Shown in pieces: positions 26,844-34,766 of a DNA stretch of 64,000 nucleotides (its first letter is position 1; each line of letters starts with the position of its first letter). The DNA lies in assembly GCA_910588905.1 (NCBI GenBank), contig CAJURZ010000005.1, positions 37,781-101,780 of the forward strand, in the 5' to 3' direction. The notes beneath the pieces are model-generated. The model was given only the letters and a program-made list of their open reading frames with translations. It was not told the DNA's origin and did no database searches. The position numbers were made by a program, and so were the translations under genes. The DNA is from an uncultured Eggerthellaceae bacterium (GTDB lineage Bacteria > Actinomycetota > Coriobacteriia > Coriobacteriales > Eggerthellaceae).

Positions 26844-29800
26844 ATGGGTCTTTGGGAAAAGGCAGTAGATTTCTGGAAAACCAGCATGGGCAAGTTCGTA
26901 GTGGCGCTCATAGCCATCACGCTCGTACTCGTGTGCAGCACCCTTGCCTATGGTACAGGTGAGGACGACACGCTGCCCCTGGCTGATACCGATGGTGCTC
27001 CTGCGGAAGAGGTGCAGCCCGCTGAAGGGGATGATCCCGAAGGCAGCCCCGAGGTCACGGAGGGCGAAGATGCTGTAGGCGATGAAACCGCCTCAGAAGA
27101 GGATGCCGCTGTAGAGCCGGTGACTGAGGGCGAAGAGGATTTGGCGGAAGGTGAAGAGGGTACTGAAGAGGAGCTTCAGGATGAGCCTGTGGAGCCCGGC
27201 AAAACGCGTATCGCGTTCCTCGGCCTTGACGAAGCGCCTGTGACCGTCCAGGGTCTTGAGAGGTCCACCTTTGATATCCCTGAGGGCAACGAAGGTCAAG
27301 CCCTTGAGTTCATCCTCCTTCCCGATGTCTGCAACACCATCACTGCTGCCCAGGCAACCATCACGGCTGCTGTGGAGGCCCCTGTGGCTGTAGCGGCCTC
27401 TGAGCCTGCGGCGAATGAGGCTGTCTCTGCTGGTCCCGCCGAAGGTGCTCCGGAGGAAACTGTCACTCCCGAAGTTCCTGCGGCAACCGAAGGGGCTATA
27501 GAGGAAAAGGAGTTGACCCTGGAGGATCCTGCGAAGGACATCCTGAAGGAGACCCCCTACGCCAAGAAGCTCACGATCTCCGCTGCTGATCTGGAAGGAG
27601 CTGCAGAGGTTGCCATCACCATCCAGACCGAAGAGCGTGACATGGTCTGGTTCGACATCATGCAGGCCTTTGATGAGGGCGAGGACATCACCCTGGAGGG
27701 CGATGTGGCCGTTGATGCGCTCACGCTGGGGGATATGACCATCGAAGCGGCTCCGGCTGTGGTTGATGGCAAGGTGGTCACCCTTGACCTGAATGGGCAC
27801 ACCATCGCCAACGTGAACGATGTCAGCTTGGATGCCTTCTTCATGGTCAAGAACGGCGGAAGCCTGACCATAGCCGATCCGAACGAGGGGCTTGCCTTCA
27901 CGCCTAAGACCATTGGTGCTGCTGATGCCCAGAGCGCAGGCAGGGAAGGCTCTTGCAGCGTCAGTAAGGATGGCGCTTCTGTTACTTATTATGAGACCCG
28001 CACGGTGAGCAAGGATTCCTTCAACGCTGTCACCTCTGAGGTCCTTGTAGAGCGGACGGTCACCATTCCGGCTACCGTGGGTGCTGTGGTGGGCAATAAC
28101 ATCGGATCTCTCGTCTCAGTAGAGGGCGGCAGCGCGCTGGCAGTGACCGGCGGCCGCTTGACGAACGCTGGTTCCGCTGAAGGCAAAGGTCATGGAGTCG
28201 TTGCCAACGGGTCTACCGTGAGCATCGAGGGCGGCGCTATCGTGGGCTGCACGCTCGTGGGCGGCAACGGTGCCGGCATCTCTGCGAACGGCTCCACGGT
28301 CAACCTCCAAGGGTCCGCCGTGGTGGGTGGCAACTCCGTTCGGTTCACAGGAGCTGAGAACTCCGGCAATGGTGGCGGCATCTATGCTGCGTCCTCGGTG
28401 GTGAACGTGACGGGTAGCGCAGTGGTGGCGGCCAATACGGCTACCGAAGTTGACATGGGAGATCCTTGGTCTGGGGGGGGCAATAGGCCTGTAAACCAGA
28501 ACGGTGGCGGTGTCTACCTCACCAGCTCCCAGGCCATCATTGACGGCAATGCCCTGATCGCCAGCAACCGAGCGAAGCATGATGGTGGTGGCCTCTATGG
28601 AGCGACCACGGCTCAAGCCGACAGCATCACCCTGGCGGGCAATGCCAACATCACCAACAACCGCACGACGAAGGAGATCACGAAGAACAGCGCTGACGTG
28701 AGGGCCAACTGGGCCACCATCGGTGGAGGGGGCATCTGCTCTTCCGGCCGCGTGGTCATCAACGGTGGCTCTGTGAACGGCAACTACTCCTCTGATGCAG
28801 GTGGCGGCCTGCTCATGCCGCAGTTGAACCATACGGTGACGGCCACTCTCAACATGAATGACGGTGTCGTTGCCTGCAACTATGCCGCAACGGATGAAGG
28901 CGGCGGCATGTACCTCTTCACCACCGGCTACGAAGGCGGGGAGAAGTCCTACATCAACGCCGGTTTCATCACGAACAACGTGACTGCTACGGAATTCGGC
29001 TACGGCGGCGGTGGTCTCTTCATCGCTAACGCCAGCCCCAACCATGGCTATGTGAACGTGGTCAACCCGCTGGTCACCGGCAATACGGCCGAAGGCCAGG
29101 GTGGTGGTATTGCGGGCTGCAAGAACGGCATGATGGTCACCAATGCAGCTGCCATCTTCCGCAACACCGCCCATGAGGGCAAGTCTACGAGCCATGAGGT
29201 CGGCATCGGCGACAACTGGGGCTTTGCCATCAGCGAGAAGCTCAATGAGGGCGCCGAGAATAAGGTCACCTACTCTAACGATTACTACAACGCCGGTGAG
29301 AGCACGGTGTACGCCAACATGTTGGGCGGCGGTGCTTCGAATTGGACGGGCTACATGAACTACGAAAGCCCGTGGCTCAGAGCCGAGGATGGGGGTTGGA
29401 ATAAAGCTAAGACCCTAAGCACGCGAGGGACGTTATCTCTGGATGGTAGCAATCTCAACGGTCTTGCCAATAAAGCTTTGCTGGGAGATGCTATTCCTGC
29501 GGATGTGTATCGTATCACGCTGAAGAACGTGAACGAGAGTGATGTCAAAGCGTTCGCTGACTCATTGAGGGCGGGCGTATTCGTTGAACTTCACCGCACC
29601 GATGCGAAATGGTTCGCCTTCGAAGGGTTCGCTGGGTTGGTCACCGACCTCGAGAAGGACGAAAGCGGTCGTCCGGTAGGTAATAAGGGGTATTCCGTCG
29701 AAGACGGTGGTTTCTATCATATCTTCCTGAAGAAGATATCCGATGATAAGGTTGCCTCTGTAGCCAAGGACGAGAACGGCAAGGTCTACGGCGGTTATGT

Positions 29801-30647
29801 CAGCAATGATGCTGACCAGAAGATCACTGATGGTCTTGAGTATGGGACTACTTATTATCTTGAGGAGACTATCTGGGGTACCAGCCAAAAGCGCTCGGGG
29901 AACTACACTATCGCCAAGATCACTGACTTCCCTGAGGAGCACGAAGTAGACCCAGCGAAGGCAGTGGCTCGGGCCTATGCCGGTCGCATCATGGCTCTGA
30001 CGGCTGATCCTGCAGAGAAGGACGAGAATACGGCTCGTTCCTTGTCCAAGCTCTGCATCGGCTTCAACCACTCCAATACCAACGGTGGCGGCATCGCCTG
30101 CAACGGCTTTACGCACATCGGTCGCTGGATGCCTGATACTCCGCAGCCGGAAGACCCGGAACCTGATCCTAAGGCCAAACTGAACATCACGAAGTCCTTC
30201 ACGAATGGTTTCGACGCTGAGGCGGGGACAGCAACGGTCATCTTCAACATCGCTGGATATATCAGTGAAGACTGGGACCGCTCTGACCCGGCCTATGAGA
30301 ACACCATCACCATGACCTTCGATCCGAACGAGAGCATGGCTGCTCAAACCTACACACTGCCGGAGGAGTTCGACGCCAATATGTATTTCGTGATCCAGGA
30401 AGTGGCGTTCGCGGGAAGCAACTACACAGGTCAGGCAACCTGGGAAGGCACCCTGCGAGATGCTGGCAAGCTGGCGCCTGGCGATCTGTACCAAGTGATC
30501 GCGGCATTCGAGAACACCTTCTCTGATGAGGATATCTTCGGCACCGGTGCAGTGAATCGCTACACCGAGCAGGATGGCACCTATACCTATCAGGAGAAGA
30601 TCTCTACGAGCACGTGGAGCTCTCAGTCCTCTACGGATAACCAGTAA
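26844..30647 (+). CDS. Large secreted beta-helix surface protein with C-terminal Cna_B/FctA-like domain
   Basis: A 1267-residue protein. A signal-type helix (about 17-38) is followed by a very acidic Glu/Pro/Ala-rich stretch to about residue 115. The middle (about 270-890) is a right-handed parallel beta-helix of polymorphic-repeat type: repeated GNGGGIYAASS, NGGGVYLTSS, GGGLYGATT, GGGICSSG, GGGMYLF and GGGLFIAN. The C-terminal domain (KAKLNITKSFTNGFD..ITMTFDPNESM) resembles FctA/Cna_B pilin folds. No LPXTG motif or C-terminal helix is found, so it must be released or held non-covalently. ATG 26844 is chosen because GAGAAGG is too close to GTG 26835. First gene of the operon ending in sipW. 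Confidence 0.85.
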   Translation: MGLWEKAVDFWKTSMGKFVVALIAITLVLVCSTLAYGTGEDDTLPLADTDGAPAEEVQPAEGDDPEGSPEVTEGEDAVGDETASEEDAAVEPVTEGEEDLAEGEEGTEEELQDEPVEPGKTRIAFLGLDEAPVTVQGLERSTFDIPEGNEGQALEFILLPDVCNTITAAQATITAAVEAPVAVAASEPAANEAVSAGPAEGAPEETVTPEVPAATEGAIEEKELTLEDPAKDILKETPYAKKLTISAADLEGAAEVAITIQTEERDMVWFDIMQAFDEGEDITLEGDVAVDALTLGDMTIEAAPAVVDGKVVTLDLNGHTIANVNDVSLDAFFMVKNGGSLTIADPNEGLAFTPKTIGAADAQSAGREGSCSVSKDGASVTYYETRTVSKDSFNAVTSEVLVERTVTIPATVGAVVGNNIGSLVSVEGGSALAVTGGRLTNAGSAEGKGHGVVANGSTVSIEGGAIVGCTLVGGNGAGISANGSTVNLQGSAVVGGNSVRFTGAENSGNGGGIYAASSVVNVTGSAVVAANTATEVDMGDPWSGGGNRPVNQNGGGVYLTSSQAIIDGNALIASNRAKHDGGGLYGATTAQADSITLAGNANITNNRTTKEITKNSADVRANWATIGGGGICSSGRVVINGGSVNGNYSSDAGGGLLMPQLNHTVTATLNMNDGVVACNYAATDEGGGMYLFTTGYEGGEKSYINAGFITNNVTATEFGYGGGGLFIANASPNHGYVNVVNPLVTGNTAEGQGGGIAGCKNGMMVTNAAAIFRNTAHEGKSTSHEVGIGDNWGFAISEKLNEGAENKVTYSNDYYNAGESTVYANMLGGGASNWTGYMNYESPWLRAEDGGWNKAKTLSTRGTLSLDGSNLNGLANKALLGDAIPADVYRITLKNVNESDVKAFADSLRAGVFVELHRTDAKWFAFEGFAGLVTDLEKDESGRPVGNKGYSVEDGGFYHIFLKKISDDKVASVAKDENGKVYGGYVSNDADQKITDGLEYGTTYYLEETIWGTSQKRSGNYTIAKITDFPEEHEVDPAKAVARAYAGRIMALTADPAEKDENTARSLSKLCIGFNHSNTNGGGIACNGFTHIGRWMPDTPQPEDPEPDPKAKLNITKSFTNGFDAEAGTATVIFNIAGYISEDWDRSDPAYENTITMTFDPNESMAAQTYTLPEEFDANMYFVIQEVAFAGSNYTGQATWEGTLRDAGKLAPGDLYQVIAAFENTFSDEDIFGTGAVNRYTEQDGTYTYQEKISTSTWSSQSSTDNQ

Positions 30648-30665
30648 GACGAGCAGAGGGGATAG

Positions 30666-31268
30666 ATGATCATGAAGAAGAGGAGTCTCGCCCGGCGCAT
30701 CGCTCTTGCTGGAGTGGCTTGCGCCCTATGTGCCAGTGTGGGGGTGGGGAGCGCCTTCGCCTATTACACCGACACCACGAACGCTCAGGGCTCACTGCCC
30801 TATTCAGTGGACCCGAAGACCACGATCGATGAAGGCAAAGACGAAGATAGGCTGAGCAAGCACATCTCCATCAAGAACACTACCAATGCTCCCTGTCTGG
30901 TGCGCGTGAAGCTCTTCTATGCCGAGCAGAACGTATCCGTGACGGTGACGGGCGATGAGTGGGCGCAGCTGAACCCCGATGATGGCTGGCTGTACTATCG
31001 GGAGCCGCTGATGGGCAAGGACGCAGCCACCACTGACCTCTTCGCCAAAGTGGTCGTGAACGAAGATACCGCCAACGCCATCTTCGACGTGACCGTGGTC
31101 CAGGAATGCGTTCCCGTCTATCAGCTTGATGGCGGTTATGCGGGTGATTTCGCTTCGGCTGATGGCAAGGTACCGGTCAAGGTGTCTGATATGAATGCCC
31201 TTCCGAAGGATGGCGTTGCCCTCAAGGGCTTCACCATGAAGGGTGATAACGAAATGGAGGCCAACTAA
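30666..31268 (+). CDS. TasA/CalY-like protein with SipW-dependent signal peptide
   Basis: A 200-residue exported protein. The N terminus (KKRSLARRIALAGVACALCASVGVGSAFAYYTDTTNAQG) shows the SipW-dependent signature: a hydrophobic core with AYYTDT just after the cleavage region. The mature part is a compact beta-sandwich-like domain (ISIKNTTNAPCLVRVKLFY), as in camelysin/TasA fibre proteins. AGGGG precedes the ATG. Its stop overlaps the next ATG by one base. Since sipW lies 2.5 kb downstream on the same strand, it is most likely a SipW substrate and a candidate fibre subunit. Confidence 0.8.
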   Translation: MIMKKRSLARRIALAGVACALCASVGVGSAFAYYTDTTNAQGSLPYSVDPKTTIDEGKDEDRLSKHISIKNTTNAPCLVRVKLFYAEQNVSVTVTGDEWAQLNPDDGWLYYREPLMGKDAATTDLFAKVVVNEDTANAIFDVTVVQECVPVYQLDGGYAGDFASADGKVPVKVSDMNALPKDGVALKGFTMKGDNEMEAN

Positions 31269-32806
31269 TGGAGAAGAGCAAACGTGCGATATCGGCACGG
31301 ACGCTGATCCTGCTGTTCGCCGCAGTGGTCCTCTGTGCCTTGGGGTTGGCGGGCGCGGTGAATGTCACCCAGGCCCAGCTGACCGCCTATAGCGAAGAGC
31401 ATCGGGCAGACATCGAGCAGACGCACTTGGGCGTGGCGCTCACTGAAAGAACGGGTGCCAATGAGCTACAAGAGGTGAATGTCGGCGAAGCTGCAGGTGG
31501 CGACGGCCAGTCTGCATCCTTGCTTGCTGATGAGGCTGCGCTGTTGGCGGGCGATCCCCAGATGATCCCGGGCAAGATGTATGACGAGCGGATCTCTGTT
31601 CGCAACGCATCCAATATGGACGAATACGTTCGCGTGAACATCTATAAGTACTGGACCGACGAGAAGGCCAAGCGGGTCGATCTGGATCCAGCGCTCATCG
31701 AGCTTGCCATCAACGATTCGGGTTGGGTGAAGTCCGACGATGAGTCCACCGACGAGCGTTTGGTCTATTACCTCCCGGAGGTCTTGGAGGCGGGTGCGGA
31801 TGGTCCGGAATTGGTGACCCAGGTTGGCCTGAATGCTGACGTTGCCAAGGATGACTTCAAAGCGGCCGTGAAGACCCTTGGGCTGGACGGGGTCCAGATG
31901 AACCTCGAAGCTCGGGTTGATTCCATACAGACCCACAATGCTGCCAAGGCAGCGAAGAGCGCCTGGGGTGTGGATATCGCTACGCTCGGCATCGTTGAAG
32001 AGGATACCGTGGAGACCATCCCCTGGACGGTCACCTTCGACGGCACGAACATGATCTCCCAGGGCAACCGCGGAGAGAACGGTTCCATCAATGATGTGAT
32101 CAGCGGCATGCAGCCCGGAGACGAGGCTACCTTCGAGATCACCTTGATCAATGATTGCGATCAGGAAGTGGACTGGTGGGTGCGCAACCAGGTAGTGGAG
32201 ACCATGGAGGGCAAGCAGGCTACGCTCGACGGCGGCACGAACTCCGGCGGTTACTACAGCTACGAGCTCACCTATGAAGGGGCGCCGCTGTTCACCAATG
32301 ATACCGTTGGTGGAGACCCTTCTACTCCTTCCCCTCAGACGGTGAACGTCCAGGCTGCTCCCACGGTGGGTGAATCCGGCCAGGACGCAAGCAGTTCCGT
32401 TCAGAGCGGCGGCCTCTTCAATGCTACCCAGCAATCCGGCATGGAGGAGTACTTCCATCTGGGTACCTTTGGTCCGCGAGAGCAGAAGACCATGACGCTT
32501 TCCATGGCCATTGACGGTGAGACTCACACCAACAACTACTTCGACACGGATGCAGGTGCATTGATCCAGTACGCAGCTGAGCCGGTGGGCACCGAGACCA
32601 TCGTCTACGAGCAGGAGCCAGGCCGGTATGAGCATCAGCTGTCCGGCACCCCGTTGCCGCAGACCGGTGACCTCATCCCGCTTCTGACCATCCTGTGCTT
32701 CCTGCTGGGATGCATCGTGTTGGCCGCGGGTGGCGCCAGCTATATGAATGACGTGAAGCGCTCTGCGCGTTCCTTGGAGGGAGCAAGCCATGAGAATGAT
32801 CAGTAA
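31268..32806 (+). CDS. LPQTG-anchored surface protein, TasA-like N terminus
   Basis: A 512-residue cell-wall protein. The N-terminal signal region ends QLTAYSEEHRADIEQTHLGVAL, which resembles the start of SipW-processed TasA family members. The body carries repeated beta-rich segments (ISVRNASNMDEYVRVNIYKYW; FEITLINDCDQEVDWWVRNQ). The C terminus has LPQTGD, a hydrophobic helix (LIPLLTILCFLLGCIVLAAGG) and a positive tail, so it is a sortase substrate. No sortase gene is in the window. It may anchor the fibre made by the preceding protein. Confidence 0.85.
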   Translation: MEKSKRAISARTLILLFAAVVLCALGLAGAVNVTQAQLTAYSEEHRADIEQTHLGVALTERTGANELQEVNVGEAAGGDGQSASLLADEAALLAGDPQMIPGKMYDERISVRNASNMDEYVRVNIYKYWTDEKAKRVDLDPALIELAINDSGWVKSDDESTDERLVYYLPEVLEAGADGPELVTQVGLNADVAKDDFKAAVKTLGLDGVQMNLEARVDSIQTHNAAKAAKSAWGVDIATLGIVEEDTVETIPWTVTFDGTNMISQGNRGENGSINDVISGMQPGDEATFEITLINDCDQEVDWWVRNQVVETMEGKQATLDGGTNSGGYYSYELTYEGAPLFTNDTVGGDPSTPSPQTVNVQAAPTVGESGQDASSSVQSGGLFNATQQSGMEEYFHLGTFGPREQKTMTLSMAIDGETHTNNYFDTDAGALIQYAAEPVGTETIVYEQEPGRYEHQLSGTPLPQTGDLIPLLTILCFLLGCIVLAAGGASYMNDVKRSARSLEGASHENDQ

Positions 32807-33743
32807 GCTACTCTCTGGGGCGCTGACCCTGGCGCTGGCCATGGGGGTGCTCGTTGCTCCCGCCTTCGCTGATGAGGGAAACCAGGCGAAGACCTATCGT
32901 GTCACCCTCTATGCGGGTGAGCAGGGTACGGTCAACGGCAGCGATAAGATCGCGTTCGATGTTGCACCGGGTGCCTCCGTCAGCTTCGATGGCATCCAGA
33001 TCGCCATCAAGGATGGCAGCAAGTATTATGCGAAGGGCATCCGTCCGGCTGAGATGAACAGCGGCTATGAGAAGTATTACGTAGCCAAGCCCGATGCCAA
33101 CGGCGTGATGCAGGGTAGCGTCACGGTGGATAAGGATTACGACTACGTCGTTGCCTATGGCCTCACCAGCGAGCGTGTTCAGTATACGGTGCGCTTCGTG
33201 AACGAGGCGGGTGCTGATATCGCAGATCCTGTGACATATTGGGGCAACGTAGGCGATGAAGTGGCACCGGTTGCCGGTTACATTGACGGATATATTCCCA
33301 ATGCCGTGATGCAGACCAAGACTCTGGTGAACGATGAGGCCGAGAATGTCATCGCCTTCACCTATCGCAATGTGCCCGGCGTGCGCACCATCCTATTGCC
33401 TGGCGGGGTCATCCAGGTGGTGACGCCCGGAGGGGCTACGGCTACCATCACGCCCGCTACACCGGCCGAGGATGGCACCACGCCTGAGGTTACCGCTGAT
33501 GACGGCACGGTCATCTTGGATGAGAACGGAACACCTCTGGCTGCTCCCGTTGATGAGCTGAGCTTGGATGACAATGAGACGCCTTTGGCAGGGGCGGGCG
33601 AAGCTCCAGCGGCTACGAATGCTGACACGGGTGGGAATCCGCTTGGATGGATGCTGCCTGCTCTGATCGGGTGCATCGTTGCGGGCTTTGTCGTATTCTT
33701 GGCTCTGTTCATGCGCATGCGCCGCAAGAACGAGCAGGCTTAG
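32790..33743 (+). CDS. MucBP-like surface protein with PLAG-type C terminus
   Basis: A 317-residue exported protein: signal peptide ending PAFA, a beta-rich domain (YRVTLYAGEQGTVNGSDKIAF), then a MucBP-like repeat (VQYTVRFVNEAGADIADPVTY..VAPVAGYIDGYIPNAVM). A Thr/Pro-rich stretch, SLDDNETPLAG (258-268), NADTGG and a C-terminal membrane helix with RMRRK follow. NADTGG could be a divergent sorting signal, but no LPXTG is present. It overlaps the LPQTG gene by 17 bases, so coupled translation is expected. Confidence 0.75.
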   Translation: MRMISKLLSGALTLALAMGVLVAPAFADEGNQAKTYRVTLYAGEQGTVNGSDKIAFDVAPGASVSFDGIQIAIKDGSKYYAKGIRPAEMNSGYEKYYVAKPDANGVMQGSVTVDKDYDYVVAYGLTSERVQYTVRFVNEAGADIADPVTYWGNVGDEVAPVAGYIDGYIPNAVMQTKTLVNDEAENVIAFTYRNVPGVRTILLPGGVIQVVTPGGATATITPATPAEDGTTPEVTADDGTVILDENGTPLAAPVDELSLDDNETPLAGAGEAPAATNADTGGNPLGWMLPALIGCIVAGFVVFLALFMRMRRKNEQA

Positions 33744-33782
33744 TGATCCCTTGACCGTCTGGATGATCCTGAAGCTCGTATC

Positions 33783-34319
33783 ATGAGATTCATCGGCAGA
33801 GCGCTGTTGATCCTCGGTGTACTTGACCTGGTCATCAGCGCTCTTCTTTGTGCCCTGCTGGTCATGCCGAACCTGTTGGGCATCTCTTTGTATACGGTGA
33901 TGACGGGTTCTATGGAACCAGCTATCCCGGTTGGCAGCCTGGTATTCGTAGAGCCTGCCGATCCGGCGGATCTGGCCGGAGGCGACGTGGTCACCTACCG
34001 GGGACGCCTCTCGGAGCAGGATGTCAGCACCTCGGTCATCACTCATCGGGTGGTGATGAATGACCCGCAGGCGAAGGAGCTCGAAACGAAGGGCGATGCC
34101 AACAACGGTATGGATATCCTTCCGGTGCCCTATGGAGAGGTAATCGGTAAGGTGGTCTTCAGCGTGCCGCTCCTCGGTACCCTAGGCACCGGACTCTCCA
34201 CCTGGATGGGGAAGATGTCGCTCATCGCGCTCATCATCGGCGGATTGTTGCTCAGCCTCGTGGGAGACCAGCTGATCCGCGTATCCAAGCGCCGCGCACA
34301 GAATGGCTCCGTCGGATAA
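33783..34319 (+). CDS. sipW: SipW-type signal peptidase I
   Basis: A 178-residue ER-type signal peptidase with membrane helices at about 7-30 and 140-165. The nucleophile is Ser43 in VMTGSMEPAIPVGS. The general base position has His88 (VITHRVV) instead of lysine, the hallmark of SipW and eukaryotic signal peptidases, with Asp105 in KGDANNGMD. SipW enzymes mature TasA/CalY-type proteins. It closes the operon that contains one clear and one likely substrate. Confidence 0.9.
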   Translation: MRFIGRALLILGVLDLVISALLCALLVMPNLLGISLYTVMTGSMEPAIPVGSLVFVEPADPADLAGGDVVTYRGRLSEQDVSTSVITHRVVMNDPQAKELETKGDANNGMDILPVPYGEVIGKVVFSVPLLGTLGTGLSTWMGKMSLIALIIGGLLLSLVGDQLIRVSKRRAQNGSVG

Positions 34320-34766
34320 GAAGTTCGTCTGACTCTGCATTTGTCTCCTCGTCCGTTAGCTGTATCCCTGCTCGGATCCTCAGGGAAGGCACGGCTTTTG
34401 ATGCTCATTTCAGTATCCACTTTCCCCTGGAAGAGCCCGCTTTTCGCATTGTTGTAGGACATTACCCTGACATTGACCAGACAAGCTCAGAATACGAGAA
34501 AAAACCATCTCTGACCTTGGTGAATGGATTCAAAGGGGGCGCATGCCAGGTTTGTTGGCAAAATCCCTGCCTAGCTGGTGATTCTAGGATACCCCATGAC
34601 GATCCCACGGTATGAGACCTCTAATGCTTCCTATGCTGGGCGCTCGAACCCACATCCAACTGGTATACGAGCTGTAACCGAAGCGTTGAAACCCGATATA
34701 ATCCCACCCATTGAACCGCATCAACCCATTGCCCCGCAGGGCCGATGCGAAGGGGAAACCTAGGGG
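34320..34766. other. Intergenic stretch, no gene seen
   Basis: A 447-base gap between sipW and the InlB-repeat gene. It contains a TATAAT (34697-34702) without a convincing -35 and no persuasive reading frame, terminator or palindrome copy. Confidence 0.5.

Noticed and set aside
33600..33743. Classic LPXTG sorting signal in the MucBP-like protein
   Set aside because: Only NADTGG is present before the helix; it may be a variant but does not meet the LPXTG pattern.
34690..34710. Promoter at TATAAT upstream of the InlB-repeat gene
   Set aside because: No -35 element at a workable distance, so it was mentioned only as part of the gap description.
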